Source: Chytridium lagenaria
Taxonomy: Eukaryota > Chytridiomycota > Chytridiomycetes > Chytridiales > Chytridiaceae
DNA: 64,000 nt
NCBI GenBank assembly: GCA_025449115.1
Contig: JAHLKC010000002.1
Span: 248,001 to 312,000 of the forward strand
Direction: 5' to 3'
A program made the position numbers and the translations under genes. The notes under the pieces are model-generated. The model saw nothing but the letters and a program-made list of their open reading frames with translations. It was not told the DNA's origin and made no database searches. This document shows positions 22,680 through 34,335 of the stretch, piece by piece. The number at the start of each line of letters is the position of its first letter. The first letter of the stretch is position 1.

Positions 22680-23492
22680 TTCTGTTGATTTTCGCTGAGG
22701 TATCTCTGATTTGTGAAGTATTTATAAAAATATTATATTTAAGTACCACCTTTTAGCAAAGTTCAGACCAGGCTTGTGGCACCAAGACTGACACTTTCAT
22801 TTCGCTCAGTCATTTAATACAATTGGGCGCAATGAGACTTCGTGTGTGAAGACGGTATGGGTGATGGTGATCTGCCGTTTAGCGTCGTCGCGATACTATC
22901 GGCATTCGAGACGCAGGCATTGATTATAAATAATAAAGTCCTGTTTCTACAGGTGCTTTATCCAGCTAAAACCCTGGACATTTTTGACCGCTCTTTGAAA
23001 GTTGCCACCAGAGAAGAAGGAAAGAGCATACTCATAAACGCATATTTTATATCAATTTTTAAAACTTTCCTCATGTCCAATCGCGTCAGCTCAAATCTTT
23101 TATTCGTTCAACATTTGTACGTACAATGAGAATGTTAAAAAAAATAAATAAACAAATATATAAATAAATAAATAAACACGTAAATGTTACTGATTTATTT
23201 TTGCGGTATGTAAAATACAATAAAGTCATAAATTAGTCATTGTAGCTCGTTAAGCTTGGTTTTATTATGAGCAACATTTGGTATTGTTATCTATTATCCT
23301 CCGTAGTCTCGAGATCATGGAACCTTTAAAAATAAAACCAGGAAAAGATCCCTTTTAGTCAAGTTACGGAGGTTTTTAAATCCATCAAGCAATGTACGAG
23401 TTAAAGAATTTATGAATTAATAAAGTTTCTGTTCCCTTTCCTTGCTCGCAATTCATTTGATCATGGAGACGTAAACGCGTTTTGTCTATTAC
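22680..23492. other. intergenic region
   Basis: AT-rich, with an AAATAAAT run at 23,140-23,180. An open frame at 22,842-23,129 (95 codons) has no recognisable domain and is not called. Confidence 0.45.
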
Positions 23493-24623
23493 TTGGCAAA
23501 ATTTTCATGGCGACTCCACCAATTTCTGAATGAGATAAAAGAGCGACGACGCGTTACTCCGTTTCTTTTTATCCACACATCTCACTCAACTATCTCTAGC
23601 ATAGTCCCACTTACCCCAACTAATCAGAAATCTCAAACATGGGCACCTTTAACCAGACAAACGCATTCGAAGCAGTCAAGCTTTTGGTGGGCACTGGGCC
23701 TTCATCCCGGACGACGACGACATATCCTCATCCTCATCCTCTTCCTCCCTTCCTCAGACAGCGATGAGGACACTGGAAAACAAGCTAAAAAACAACACCA
23801 CTCTCACGCTCGTCCGGGCGGCCAACCCGTTGACTTGCTCTTCCCACACGGGAGGAACGGCCCCTACTACGTCTTTCCCGGTGGCATGGCCAGTCATCCA
23901 AACTTTCCGATCCCACCCATGCCTGAAGTTAAGAGCAAGAGCAAAGGCGGAAAACAGAGTTACCCGCACACACGCCGTGGTGGACCGCCCGTAGACTTGA
24001 TTTATCCGCAGGGGAGAAACGGTCCGTACATGGTTTTCCCTGGCGGCGTTGAAAGTCATCCAGGCTTTCCAATGCCACCTTCCATGCCTCCTACCAACTT
24101 TGCAACCCCACCTATACCCCCAAACTTTCCTGCCTTCCCCACCTTTGGGCATCCAACACCTCCGTGTCCTCCCTCTGCACCTTCCCCTCCCATCGCACCA
24201 ATCGCACCTTGCCCTCCCATCGCTCCGATCGCACCTCCTCACCCAGAACATCTTCACCATCACCCCGATGCCTCTCGCCAGATGCGCGACCAAGCCCGCC
24301 AGATGAAGAGGCAGCAAAAAGACATGGCGCGTCAACAGAAGCAGATGGCGCGTCAACAACAGCAGATGGAACGTATGGCTCGTCAATCTGGCGCTCAAGA
24401 GCATCAAAAGTTCATTCAGGCGTATCAGAAAGAGATGCAAAAGTTTCAGGAAAAGATGATGGAGTATCAGCAGGAGATGATGAAGAAGGCGATGGAGGCC
24501 ACGGGGGGGGAGATGAGGGAGGGGGATAAGGGGGATTGGTATTTTTGGCCGAAAGAAGATGTCGAGAAGGGTAAAACCGAAAGTGAGATGACTGAAGGGC
24601 TTAAGAAAGGAGAGCAAAAGTAA
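23493..24623 (+). CDS. proline-rich and Gln/Met coiled-coil protein
   Basis: I do not recognise a family. Residues 100-190 hold two copies of a block of about 45 residues (GGQPVDLLFPHGRNGPYYVF and GGPPVDLIYPQGRNGPYMVF, each followed by PGG...SHP). A proline-rich tract (PIAPIAPCPPIAPIAP) follows, then a long coiled coil (QMRDQARQMKRQQKDMARQQ...). The first 90 residues are doubtful: another frame reads an acidic/Ser stretch (FIPDDDDISSSSS) that would flow naturally into SDSDEDTGK. A real start near 23,639 in that other frame, plus a frame change at about 23,740, is possible. The 3' half is duplicated at 26,978-27,541. Confidence 0.55.
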   Translation: MAKFSWRLHQFLNEIKERRRVTPFLFIHTSHSTISSIVPLTPTNQKSQTWAPLTRQTHSKQSSFWWALGLHPGRRRHILILILFLPSSDSDEDTGKQAKKQHHSHARPGGQPVDLLFPHGRNGPYYVFPGGMASHPNFPIPPMPEVKSKSKGGKQSYPHTRRGGPPVDLIYPQGRNGPYMVFPGGVESHPGFPMPPSMPPTNFATPPIPPNFPAFPTFGHPTPPCPPSAPSPPIAPIAPCPPIAPIAPPHPEHLHHHPDASRQMRDQARQMKRQQKDMARQQKQMARQQQQMERMARQSGAQEHQKFIQAYQKEMQKFQEKMMEYQQEMMKKAMEATGGEMREGDKGDWYFWPKEDVEKGKTESEMTEGLKKGEQK

Positions 24624-24722
24624 TACTTGCTCGCCCTCATATGTACTATTTTTGTGAATTATTTACTTTATCTTTGATCTGTACCGGTGTCATCTATTTG
24701 TTAAAATATATATCATGTTATT
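24162..24722. repeat. segmental duplication, source copy
   Basis: Nearly identical to 26,978-27,541, from CTCCGTGTCCTCC through the coiled-coil coding part and stop codon (TAATACTTGCTCGCCC) into the 3' flank (ATATATCATGT). Same orientation, about 2.8 kb apart. Confidence 0.9.
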
Positions 24723-26096
24723 ATAACACCTCCGCCTTCAGATTCTTCCTCATCCGACCCTTCATCCTCATCCGACCCTTCATCCTCATCCGACCCTTCA
24801 TCCTCATCCGACCCTTCATCCTCATCAGACCCTTCATCCTCATCAGACTCAGTGTCATCGTCATTCCCCATCATCACAATTACCACACTTCCTGTCTTCA
24901 TCAAACGTATCATTCGAGTCGGAGATCCCATCATCATCAGTATTTGAATCTGATTCCTCCTGATATTCATCGGACAAGGAATACAACACCTTTCGCCTGA
25001 AAGATTTTCGTAAACACTCAGCGTTTAACTGCCCCATTCTCACTAGATCCGCTACCTCCCCAACGCCTTGTCCAGACTGTCGAAAAGAAAATTGCCTATC
25101 GTGTATCTGCGCATATTTAGCGTAAGCTTCTACCCATAGCTTTGGAACACCCTCTGTGAGGAGGAGATCAGCTGTAGCGTAGCCCTTAAACAAATGCTTT
25201 CCCAACTCTGTATCGCTCATCCTGACCCCGTCCATGCAGCCACAGCTGCTCCCATGTTTCGCTCTCCGACAAAGTGAGACACGAGAAGCTTAGAGTCGAG
25301 CTTTAGACGTGGGTGTGCCACGACAAAGTTGGTGAACTCGACATTCTCGGTGTGGCCGTACCGTAAATGTCACAGATGTTATTGTCGTCCTCAACATCAA
25401 GAAGATGCCGAAGTGGAGCAACAATTTCCATACTGATGGCCTCGTTGATGAATCGTTTCCGGTCACACTTGTGCAATACATGCCGGATGTGCATTGGCAT
25501 CGATGTAAGAGCTTGCAGTGACTCGATATAGTTGAGAATTACAGACTTATAAACGTATTCTTTGATGTACCATCCCGTTCGTCTCGTTTGAGGTAAAGCT
25601 CGAACCCAATCAACTGCAAAAGGGAACAAATGAAACATGCGTTCTCGAATAAAGACATTGATAACTTCTCTATCCATTCTCTTTAGTCTTTTCTCAAAGT
25701 ACTGTTCGTCTACAACGAGAACTCTTATCGCTTTATGGCCCCAAGCTCTGTGGTAGCTGCATGTCGAGTCTTCGAGAATCTCATAACGCTTTGATGTGTG
25801 TCTGGATTGTAGCATTCGACGTTGAAATTGTTGTAGACGTTATGAAAGTCGTCTTTGAGGTACATGAGAGCAGAGAGAAGGGCAGGAGGGCCTTTACTGA
25901 TTAAAACGACGTCGTCGTCCTTATACAGGGCTTGATAGCGAGTCATGTATTTGACAGCAAAAGAGAAGGAGTGGAGAAAGTTCCATGTTTGACGGGAGCG
26001 CCTCGAGAGGTCACGCAGCTGAAAGATGGCACCAGGTGGGAGGTGGAGCCCAATACTCTCAGCAAGCTCTGGGTTCAAAGCTTCAAGGTATGACAT
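24713..26096 (-). CDS. F-box-like protein with acidic repeat tail
   Basis: The ATG at 26096 starts MSYLEALNPELAESIGLHLP, then GAIFQLRDLSRRSRQTW, an F-box-like opening. A helical middle follows (YEILEDSTCSYHRAWGHKAI; RERMFHLFPFAVDWVRALP; MPMHIRHVLHKCDRKRFI). The next part (GHTENVEFTNFVVAHPRLKL, then LDSKLLVSHF) has a paralogous fragment at 28,083-28,300. The C-terminus is acidic, built by an 18-bp tandem repeat (SDEDEG units). Frame changes are needed near 25,800, 25,365, 25,230 and 24,880. Function is unknown; the ankyrin-like register of the middle is only an impression. Confidence 0.5.
24750..24848. repeat. 18-bp tandem repeat
   Basis: About five and a half copies of CATCCGACCCTTCATCCT (later units CATCAGACCC...). 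On the minus strand it encodes DEDEGS units of the acidic tail. Confidence 0.9.
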
Positions 26097-26351
26097 TTTC
26101 ACTTTTTTCAGATATGGGTAATAGTCAATTTCTACTATATTTATATCGCCAGTATTTTTATAACAACATAATCCCAAAGATATCATTTTTATAAGCGTGT
26201 TCACAGAAAAAAAATACATAATCAACAGTAGCGGTATCAAACAACAACGTTAAAAAAAAAATAGGAGAAAAAAAAAAAGGAAAAGGAAAAAGTAGAGAGT
26301 AAACAATTGGTTAATCCTTCTCCCCAACAACGCTCCAGAACAAAACCCATT
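26097..26351. other. short intergenic region
   Basis: A-rich, with runs of A near 26,252-26,290. No gene is seen. Confidence 0.4.
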
Positions 26352-26977
26352 TCAACATTTCGGATTCGGTTGTCCATTCGCAAGTTCACAAAACTCCAAA
26401 AACTCTCTCGGCGCACACACCTCCTGATCAAACCGTTTCAACGCCCACCACGGCATCAGATGGGATGGCATGGTCAGCACTAAAAATATAACGGCAACCG
26501 TGATCGCAACACCAGTATCAAATCCAGCAGACATGACAAGTGCGAATCTAAACAAAAGAAAAGAAAAGAAAAAGAGCGTAAATGGTGGGAAGACGGGGGA
26601 AGCATGAATAAAAGTGTAACGTACTTTCTCCACCATTCGGGTGCTTTCCGTTTAAGAATAAAGTTGACGCCCACACCAACAAGGAGCGGTGTGATCAAAT
26701 CGGACCTTGTCGAACCAACCTACCAAGGTAACCCATTCAGTAAGACCACACACCTTTCTTTTTCTTTCAAAAAAAGAAAGACATAAACATAATCCTCACC
26801 TGTGACGGGAACACCGCAATAACCGGCACATTCACATACTTCCACATACCCCCATACCTCCGATGCAACAACCAAAACAACACAGGTGCAACCGCCCCAA
26901 CCGCGAATCCAATGAGAAGCGGGAAATAAGGGGATCCAGGTCCAAAAAACCGCGAAGGTCCCACCGCGCCCCAAATC
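26352..26977 (-). pseudogene. 3' fragment of an oligopeptide transporter (OPT)
   Basis: Read right to left: IWGAVGPSRFFGPGSPYFPL, a hydrophobic helix with LLHRRYGGMWKYVNVPVIAV, then VGVGVNFILKRKAPEWWRK, then VMSAGFDTGVAITVAVIFLV and the tail ending NPKC. This is the C-terminal part of OPT-family proton-coupled peptide transporters, with at least three membrane helices. Introns lie at about 26,720-26,800 and 26,550-26,620. The homology stops at 26,977, exactly where the duplicated gene tail begins, so the N-terminal ten or so helices are missing. Confidence 0.75.
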
Positions 26978-27541
26978 GCTCCGTGTCCTCCTTCCGCACC
27001 TTCCCCTCCCATCGCACCTATCGCACCTCTTCACCCAGAACATGTTCACCATCACCCCGATGCCTCTCGCCAAATGCGTGACCAAGCCCGCCAAATAAAG
27101 AGGCAGCAAAAAGACATGGCGCGTCAACAGAAGCAGATGGCGCGTCAACAACAGCAGATGGAACGTATGGCTCGTCAATCTGGCGCTCAAGAGCATCAAA
27201 AGTTCATTCAGGCGTATCAGAACGAGATGCAAAAGTTTCAGGAAAAGATGATGGAGTATCAACAGGAGATGATGAAGAAGGCGATGGAGGCCACGGGGGG
27301 GGAGATGAGGGAGGGGGATAAGGGGGATTGGTATTTTGGCCGAAAGAAGATGTTGAGAAGGGTAAAACCGAAAGTGAGATGACTGAAGGGGTTAAGAAAG
27401 GAGAGCAAAAGTAATACTTGCTCGCCCTCATATGTACCATTTCTATTGAATATTTCCTGATATGTGCTGTTTTTCCTTTTCATTTGATTTCATCTGTACT
27501 GCCGTCATCTCGTTGTTAAAAAAAATATATCATGTCATTAT
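26978..27541 (+). pseudogene. duplicated 3' part of the Pro-rich/coiled-coil gene
   Basis: Copy of 24,162-24,722. It keeps the coiled coil (RQQKDMARQQKQMARQQ) but has no 5' exon. A one-base loss (TATTTT against TATTTTT, at about 27,333) shifts the frame, so the ending differs from the source. It is joined tail to tail with the OPT fragment. Confidence 0.8.
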
Positions 27542-28082
27542 ACTCCAAAAGCAGAAAAAAGTGTCTAATTCCTTAAAACAAATGACCTTTATATATTCCA
27601 ATATCAATTCGCGTCTTAAGGTATAAATTGAAAATGAGAATTAGGTGGATTTATGCGGCTTTTATGAAGATGAAGAGGGCAATGGATTTGGCGGGGAGTG
27701 AGGAGGTGACAGTGATAAGGGATATGTTGGCACATCGAAATCAAGAAGAAAGGTTATAGTTTTGTTTTTTTTAATTTCGCGGCGCGCTTGCTGTTCGCAT
27801 CGCATCTTGGGTAAATCTTTGTATTTTCACTTTCTTCCATATTATTCCTTCTGGGTTTAGTTGCCTTTTGTCTTCTTCATCATTCTAAATCCGTTTATAC
27901 CTTGTCTTCCTTATTTGTGTTTCTTTCGTTTGAAGCTTCTTTGAAAGGGGCTGTATTCGTTCCCGCGTTTCAACTACGTATCTGAGCTTGACAGAGGAGC
28001 GTTCCGCATAATACCTCTTAACAAAATGATATCTAAAGTAGATTATGGGAGTGGATGAATACGGAGAGTTGCCAAGAAGTTC
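27542..28082. other. intergenic region
   Basis: A short stretch at 27,634-27,759 reads MRIRWIYAAFMKMKRAMDLA on the plus strand, but it is only about 40 codons and unsupported. Nothing else is seen. Confidence 0.4.
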
Positions 28083-28300
28083 TCACAATATGATTATTGT
28101 ATTTATAGCCGTTACCACATTTGCTTCCAGATTGTTAGCGATTCCCATATGTTCTACGAGAAGCTTGGGGTCGAGTTGTAAACGAGGATTATTTAAAGCA
28201 ACGGCGGTGACGGCGAGATTATTGGTGTGGCCATGGGGATTTAGTAATATTAGCGTCCTGATGTCGAATGGGAACGACATGTTTTAAACGTATTGTTCGT
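28083..28300 (-). pseudogene. fragment related to the 24.7-26.1 kb gene
   Basis: The frame reads PHGHTNNLAVTAVALNNPRL, then QLDPKLLVEHMGIANNLEAN. It aligns with GHTENVEFTNFVVAHPRLKL and LDSKLLVSHFVGERNMGAAV of the upstream gene. No F-box or tail is seen around it, so it looks like a leftover of a local duplication. Confidence 0.5.
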
Positions 28301-28768
28301 TTAGCAGCGATTATTGAAAGTAATTTGCGTAATTCGTCATGAATTGGAGAGCTTGAAGGCTTTTAGTACATTGCACCCGCGTCGAAAGAAACTTTGACCC
28401 CCATCCTGTTGTTTTTGTCCTCATCATTCATTTTTCTTTGGGCTTGACTGGCGTTCGAATTTTTAATGCCTCACGACTCACGAGATCATGCCACATATTC
28501 CAAGAGCACCTACGGAAGATGAAGTGGGATGGCCAAGCTGGTTTACAAGAGCAGAAGCTTCAAAGTTATGCTGGCACTGGCAATGAGGGTAGGGAATTAT
28601 TACGTTGTGACTGGTGGTAATTTTTTTGAACACGCCAAAAACTGCCAATAGACCGCTTCCACGCTGGCTGAGGCAAAGTCAAGCCAGGTCTCAAGCCACA
28701 GTCGAGACTAAAGACACATATAAAACGCGGAGGGAGCGATAAGAAGAGAGCGGTCCCATAGCTTTGCA
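28301..28768. other. upstream region of the F-box gene
   Basis: No gene is seen. It should include the promoter of the gene starting at 28,769. Confidence 0.4.
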
Positions 28769-30863
28769 ATGAGCGTAGGTAAATTCATGTGCAAAAGGAT
28801 GCAGGAGCTCTTCACATGGAAACGCCATAGCCTTCCTGACGTCCCGTCATCCATTTCATTTAATGACATGCCACCAGAGATAGTCTACTGCATCTTTGAG
28901 CATCTGCACCCACACAAGATTCGTGAATTCGAACTCATCTCAAGAAAGTTGAGGCACGTCATTTCTGCAATGACGGCATGCCCCGACTTCATTCGCGCGA
29001 ATCTGAGTCGACATGTGTCCTCTCACCTATCTGATCCACACCAAGAAAAATCGGAAAACAACATTAATTATCCTTTTTTGGAACCTTTACAAAACTTGAG
29101 GTGGTGGAAGCTTGGTCATGCATATCGCGTTTGCGCCATATTGCTTTTGGCGCAACGTCAACTATCATTGAAATGCTTTCAGACGATCTACGGGGGATAG
29201 GTTATCATCTATCTCAGATTTATCAGCTGCATGGGCGCTGCTCGATGCAGTTCTCTTTGCGCCTGCTTATGACGCTGACGACCACGTCGAAAACCTCATT
29301 TTCTTGTTCGACGACGCGACTGTTGAGTTTCAAGCCAAACTCCTGGAAAGGACAACGTCTAATGAAGATTTGGGGAGTAACACCCCCAAGCAGCGTCTTA
29401 TTGAAGAACGTCGGGCTTGGCATGCTAGTATGAGAGGTGGCAGGAAACATCTTGTCTCTTTTAAATCCTTCAACCTCCGTGCCGACAACCTATCTGTCCT
29501 AAAATGGTCTCATGAGCGATCTTTTCACACCTTGCACCGTGCTATCCTCCTTCGTCTCCTCCAAGATCCTCTCATCGTCCCCACCGAAAGCCCTTGCAGC
29601 ACATTACAAACTTACACCCTCCTATTCTTTCCGCTTACTATCCGTACGCTTCACCTCTATTCCTTACGTCATTGTACACCTTTCTCACGGACCCCCTTCA
29701 CGCTCCTTCTTACCTTCATTGGGGCCCTCACTACCCTCTCACCTTCGCACTCAAAGATGTAACTCTTACAACCTCCATCTTCACCTCGCTTCATCCCACT
29801 CACCGTTCCAAGTCCTCCATACCTGTTGGTACCCTTAAAACTCTCATTGAGAACGCCTGCGTCTCTCCACACCAGCATCCCTTCTATTCCTCCAAAACAA
29901 CTTCCAAATCCCTCTCTCCGAATTAAACAATCACGCCCTCCTAACAGTCTGCGCCAAAAACCCTCTCCATCGCTTCTCCTCCCTCACCTCCTCAACAATG
30001 AAACCGTTGATCCAAACTCCAACAACTCCACCCCCTTTGTCCATCTCATAAGCCGACACGACGAGCGCTCCATCAACCTTATGTTGTCGCTCGCTGGAGA
30101 CCGAATGTCAGGCGCCTACGACCTTGGCTTTCGGGCAGTTAAAAAGGCCATGTCTCTGATGACAGCCCCAGCGGGATGGTTCGCACCGTTTTATCTTGGT
30201 ATGCGTCATGGCGTGAACGTACAGGGTTCTGCGGTGATGACTGGGAAGGAGGTGAATTGATGAGTATAGCAGCAGAGGCTGGGAGTGTTCCCAAGGTTAG
30301 GATGGTTGATGGAGGTTTTGGGTGTTCCGGTCCATGTTCATCGGAATGTGGCGGTGAGATATGCGGTTACGAATAACCGTTTGGAGTTGTTGGAGTTTTT
30401 GGTGGGGGACTGGGAAAGTGAATGTTGGGGATTTGGATGGTCATGCTATGATTTGGGGAGCGAGATATGGATGTGTTGAGGTTGGTAATTTTCTGTAAAA
30501 AAACTTTTTTAGCAATTGCCTCCCTTTGCTTTTCATCACTTTGGCAACAGTTAATTCTGTTTCTTCCATTTACTCTTCTCGTTTCTTCCTTTACATTTTA
30601 TCGCATCCTGCTTTATCACACTAATGCAATTAAAATAGACGCTCCGTTTTATCCTTACACATCCAGACACCTTCCCCGATATTCGCCCCTACATACTAGA
30701 AGCCCTTCTCGCGGCCAGAAAATTCGGGCAAAGTGGTGCTTTAGACTTACTCTTAATGTACGCGGACGTCGTGGACGTTAAGGAATCTTTCGAAGCAGTT
30801 GAAGGGCGAATAAGTCAGAGCTTTTGGAGTCGCTTTAGGAAATGTTTGGGGGCTGCTTCTTGA
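28769..30863 (+). CDS. F-box protein with ankyrin-like C-terminal part
   Basis: The ATG at 28769 is followed by an F-box at about residues 30-65 (FNDMPPEIVYCIFEHLHPHK). The body continues in changing frames: STIIEMLSDDLRGIGYHLS; LSAAWALLDAVLFAPAYDAD; RSFHTLHRAILLRLLQDPLI; NNHALLTVCAKNPLHRF; RNVAVRYAVTNNRLELLEFL; DIRPYILEALLAARKFGQSG; stop at 30861. The repeats of 'xxHALxxA...' and 'NNRLELLEFL' look ankyrin-like. An intron probably lies near 30,480-30,640. At least five frame changes are needed, so it is either degraded or mis-sequenced. It may act as an SCF adaptor; no substrate is suggested. Confidence 0.5.
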
Positions 30864-31941
30864 GTTTATATCAATACATGGCTGTAAGAAAAAGATATCA
30901 ATTTTTTCTTTCAAATCACAAAAGGTCCAGAGCAGCTGTGTTATGTCTTTCGTTGGCCCTTTACCAAAAGCCATTAACCCCATTTTGACACAAGACGTTT
31001 ACATAAATTCTTTCGAATCATCACGAAAGAACAATTTTCAGTATCAACAACAACAAGAGCCAAAAATAATCTTCTTGCAGTATTCTTATTCACGTTTTCA
31101 AAAAAAAAAAAAAGAAAGAAAACAAGACAAAACTCTAACCTCTAAATGAAAAAGTCAGTCCAAACAAACCACAAAAAATAAAGAGGTCCTCAAATCAAAA
31201 AAGCACTCCCACACAAAAACAAACTCAACGTCACCCAAAAAAAACAAAAACGACTATAACCAGTTCATAGAAGAAAGAAAAAGGGCAGACAATTGTCGTA
31301 GTGGGATTGTAGAAATAATCTGTCGGGAATAGGATAAGGGATTGGGAGGGAGATAAAAAAAAAGGAGTTTGGGCGGGTTATAAAAATTTCACAATCCGTC
31401 GTAAAAAAATCAAGTGTTGAAAGGATCTTAAAAGGTTTCTGTTGTTTTTAAAACAAAGATGCACGTCAATACAAAGAGGTGCATAGCGAAAAAAAAGGAG
31501 AAAGATGGAGCACGGACAAGCCTTGCCCGCTACCAAAACAAATTAGAGTTCCTCCAATGAAGGATATGAGGAGCATAAAGCCCTCCAAATAACAACCCAA
31601 TAATTCAAGGATAGAGTCTTAAAGAGTGTTAAAAAAAAAAAAGGAGAAACAAGGGAAAGACTATGGGAGAGACAACACAACAAAAAAGGGAGGAAAAAAG
31701 GTTTAAACTTGAGTTATCCCTTAAAAGCGGGACTAGTGAAACAAGGAGACGAGAGAAAACGATATTCAGATGAAGGAGGCAGAGATGGAAATAAAGAGAT
31801 CAATGGGGTAGAGGAAAAAAAAGGGAATACAAAGACAAAGGGGATTATAAGGGGAGGACAGTGAATCAAAAACAAGAAAAAGGAATGCGTCAACAAGACA
31901 AAAAGTTGTTAGATAACATGCAGGTGTTCAAACGGGACACC
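30864..31941. other. purine-rich intergenic region
   Basis: 3' flanks of two converging genes, with many A-runs (for example 31,098-31,112 and 31,630-31,641). Little else can be said; no gene, RNA or repeat family is recognised. Confidence 0.5.
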
Positions 31942-34335
31942 TCATCGACCACCATTAGCATTCGTGCCATCCTTGTTAGGCGCACACCATGCAAACATCC
32001 TCTTCCACCACTTCTTCTGCTTCTTCCTATCCTTCTTCCCTTTCCCACCCTCTTCCTTATGCGTACCAGCCGCAGCCGCAGCCTGCTGCTGCTGTTGCTG
32101 CACAGCATAATGCGAACCCCCTCCAGCACCCGCCGCAATAGCAATCGCCGCAGAAGCAGACGCAGAGGCGGACGACCCCACTGCTTCAGGGTGATGCAAA
32201 TGCGGCTGCGATCCTCCGTAAGGGCTTGGAGCGTGTCCGTAGTAAGCTTGTGATGGAACGGCACCTGGAGCAGGTGATGGCGCTCCACTGGGAAGGTGAG
32301 GGAGAACACCTCCACTTCCACCCATTCCAATACCAGGGTGTGGTGACGGCGTAGGGTTCATGGAGCCTCTTGATCCAACATTACCAGACCCTGCAGAGAA
32401 AGGGTGGTGCCCAAGTTCCTGCTTGTTAGGTCCCGACATGTTCCCAGAGTGACTGACAGACCCCCTAAGAGCGGCAACACTTCCTCCAGGGCCAGCGCCA
32501 CTGCGACGAGGATCACCGCCGTCAACGGAGAGCATGTTGGAGCCGGTGAGTGTGGGAGGGACCGGGGAGGGAGACCCAGGGATGGACTGCTGCTGTGCTC
32601 GTTCGTTACGGTATCTCTCGCGTTCTGCGCGGTCGCGTTTCACGTTGCTCACGTTCGAGTTCACGAATGCGTTCCTTTTCCTTCCTCTGAGCATCCATGG
32701 CAATCATCCAGTCAAATACGCCATCATCAGTCTCACCAAGCTTTGCAAGAACTTGAAAAACAAAATAATCAGTATCGCATAGAAAAGCGAATTATATCGA
32801 ATGACACTACATACCCTGATCGAGCAATCCTCTTAAATAATCATAATCAGGACCCTCCTCAAACTTCAAAATCCCTAGAGTACTTGAGATAATCGGCAAA
32901 CTCATCAGGGAAGCCTTCACAAAGATCCTTGACAACAGTTGTCTGCTTCTTTTCTCCAATCTTCTCATACTTTTGCTTGTTGGTAGCAGCCTTCAGTCCT
33001 TGCCAGGGGAGGTGACCACGAAGAAAATACATAAAAACGTGACCAAGCGCTTCAAGATCATCTCTCCGCGATTGTTCTGAAAATAAACAAATAAGTAGGT
33101 GAGATGGTGTTACAATTAATCGCCATGTGCCTACCTCTTCCAAGATGGGTATTGATACTCATGTAACGCGCAGTACCGCTCAGGCTCTTTTTTTCTCTCT
33201 GTAAGGAATGTGCTGCTTGGTCTTTGGGTCCCTGTAGAGTTTGGCCATACCAAAAGTCGACCATGTAGACCTGAGATGCTGGGTGCGGGTGTTGGATAGA
33301 GTGGTTGGCGACAATGTTGTGAGGGTCTCCTGTGATCATGACACTCGGGGTGAGGGTTCGTTGGGACGCGGCAGACGGCCAATGAGGAAGTTGTCGGGTT
33401 TAATATCACGGTAGATAAGGTTTTTCTCATGAACTTGTTGGACGCGGGTAATCTAGCATAACAATTAAAATCTATAATCATACTATAGCAAAAATCCTAA
33501 CTGATCATGGATAATGTACTCACCATCTGCTTTGCGACCATGCAAACAGTCTTTACGGAGAACTTGCGACCGCAAAGGTCAAACATGTCTTCCAAACTGG
33601 GGCCTAAAAGATCTATGCAGAGTATGTTATGGAGACCCTCTTGGCCATAGTAGTAGACATTCGGGAAGCCAGCTAACACGAAAAGAGTACAAAAAATTAG
33701 AGCTTGTATAGGAGAAGGCAAAACTCCTTCAATTAAGGAATGACGTCAATCAAAAAATTCAAACGAGTCTTACTCGAGTTGGCCAAAATTTTGTAAGTGC
33801 GGTACTCATCCCTCAGCTGGGGAGCATCACTTTTTCTAGGTTCGAATTTGATGGCAATGGGTTGGTTGTTCAGCATGTTGACACCTAAAAAGTGATTTTT
33901 CACACAAAATAATATAAGAGTTTGAAGGTCAGACAAGAGCAAGGGCGGCATGAGATGGGGGTATGAAGTGATCAAAGGGGCGTCATCGCACAAAGCTCAG
34001 GAAAACAAAACCAGCGATCAAGACGACTTTGAATACTCACCCTCGTAAATGATCCCAAAGGATCCCTCTCCAATCTTTTTGCCCACCTTAAAGTGGACAC
34101 CAACCACATTCGGGCTGGACGAATGCAGTCTTCCCGAACTACCCATGGTAGCGGTGGCACCAGCGTTTCCAGAAGACTGGTGGTGAGAGTGATGATGATG
34201 ACGAGAGGAAGAGTGGGGTTGGGGAGGGAATGCCTGCAATGTCTGATGAGATTGCTGCTGAGTGGTATCCTTCTTTGGGGTTGTAGGTGGATGCTGCTGT
34301 TGCTGCTGGGGTTGGTGTTGCTGCACTTCAGTCAT
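31942..34335 (-). CDS. casein kinase 1, fungal Yck type
   Basis: Serine/threonine kinase. A Gln/His-rich N-terminus (ATG at 34335) leads to the Gly loop [33 protein letters not shown] and [34 protein letters not shown], and the catalytic loop [15 protein letters not shown] follows (DFWYGQ by frame; [19 protein letters not shown] in the adjacent one), then [31 protein letters not shown] and [13 protein letters not shown]. These are hallmarks of yeast Yck1/Yck2. Between IGRLPRP and MVDF lies an unusual insert ([20 protein letters not shown]...). The tail is Gly/Pro/Gln-rich, ending [15 protein letters not shown]. Its single Cys near the end could be lipidated, as the -CC of Yck proteins is, but that is inference. 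There are at least six introns; frame changes occur at about 33,240 and 32,645. Confidence 0.85.

Noticed and set aside
22842..23129. 95-codon ORF
   Set aside because: No domain, no splice context, AT-rich surroundings and no paralogue in the window.
23754..24617. 287-codon minus-strand ORF (Leu/His-rich)
   Set aside because: Antisense of the Gln/Met coiled-coil coding sequence; the composition is that of a mirror frame, and the same mirror appears in the duplicated copy.
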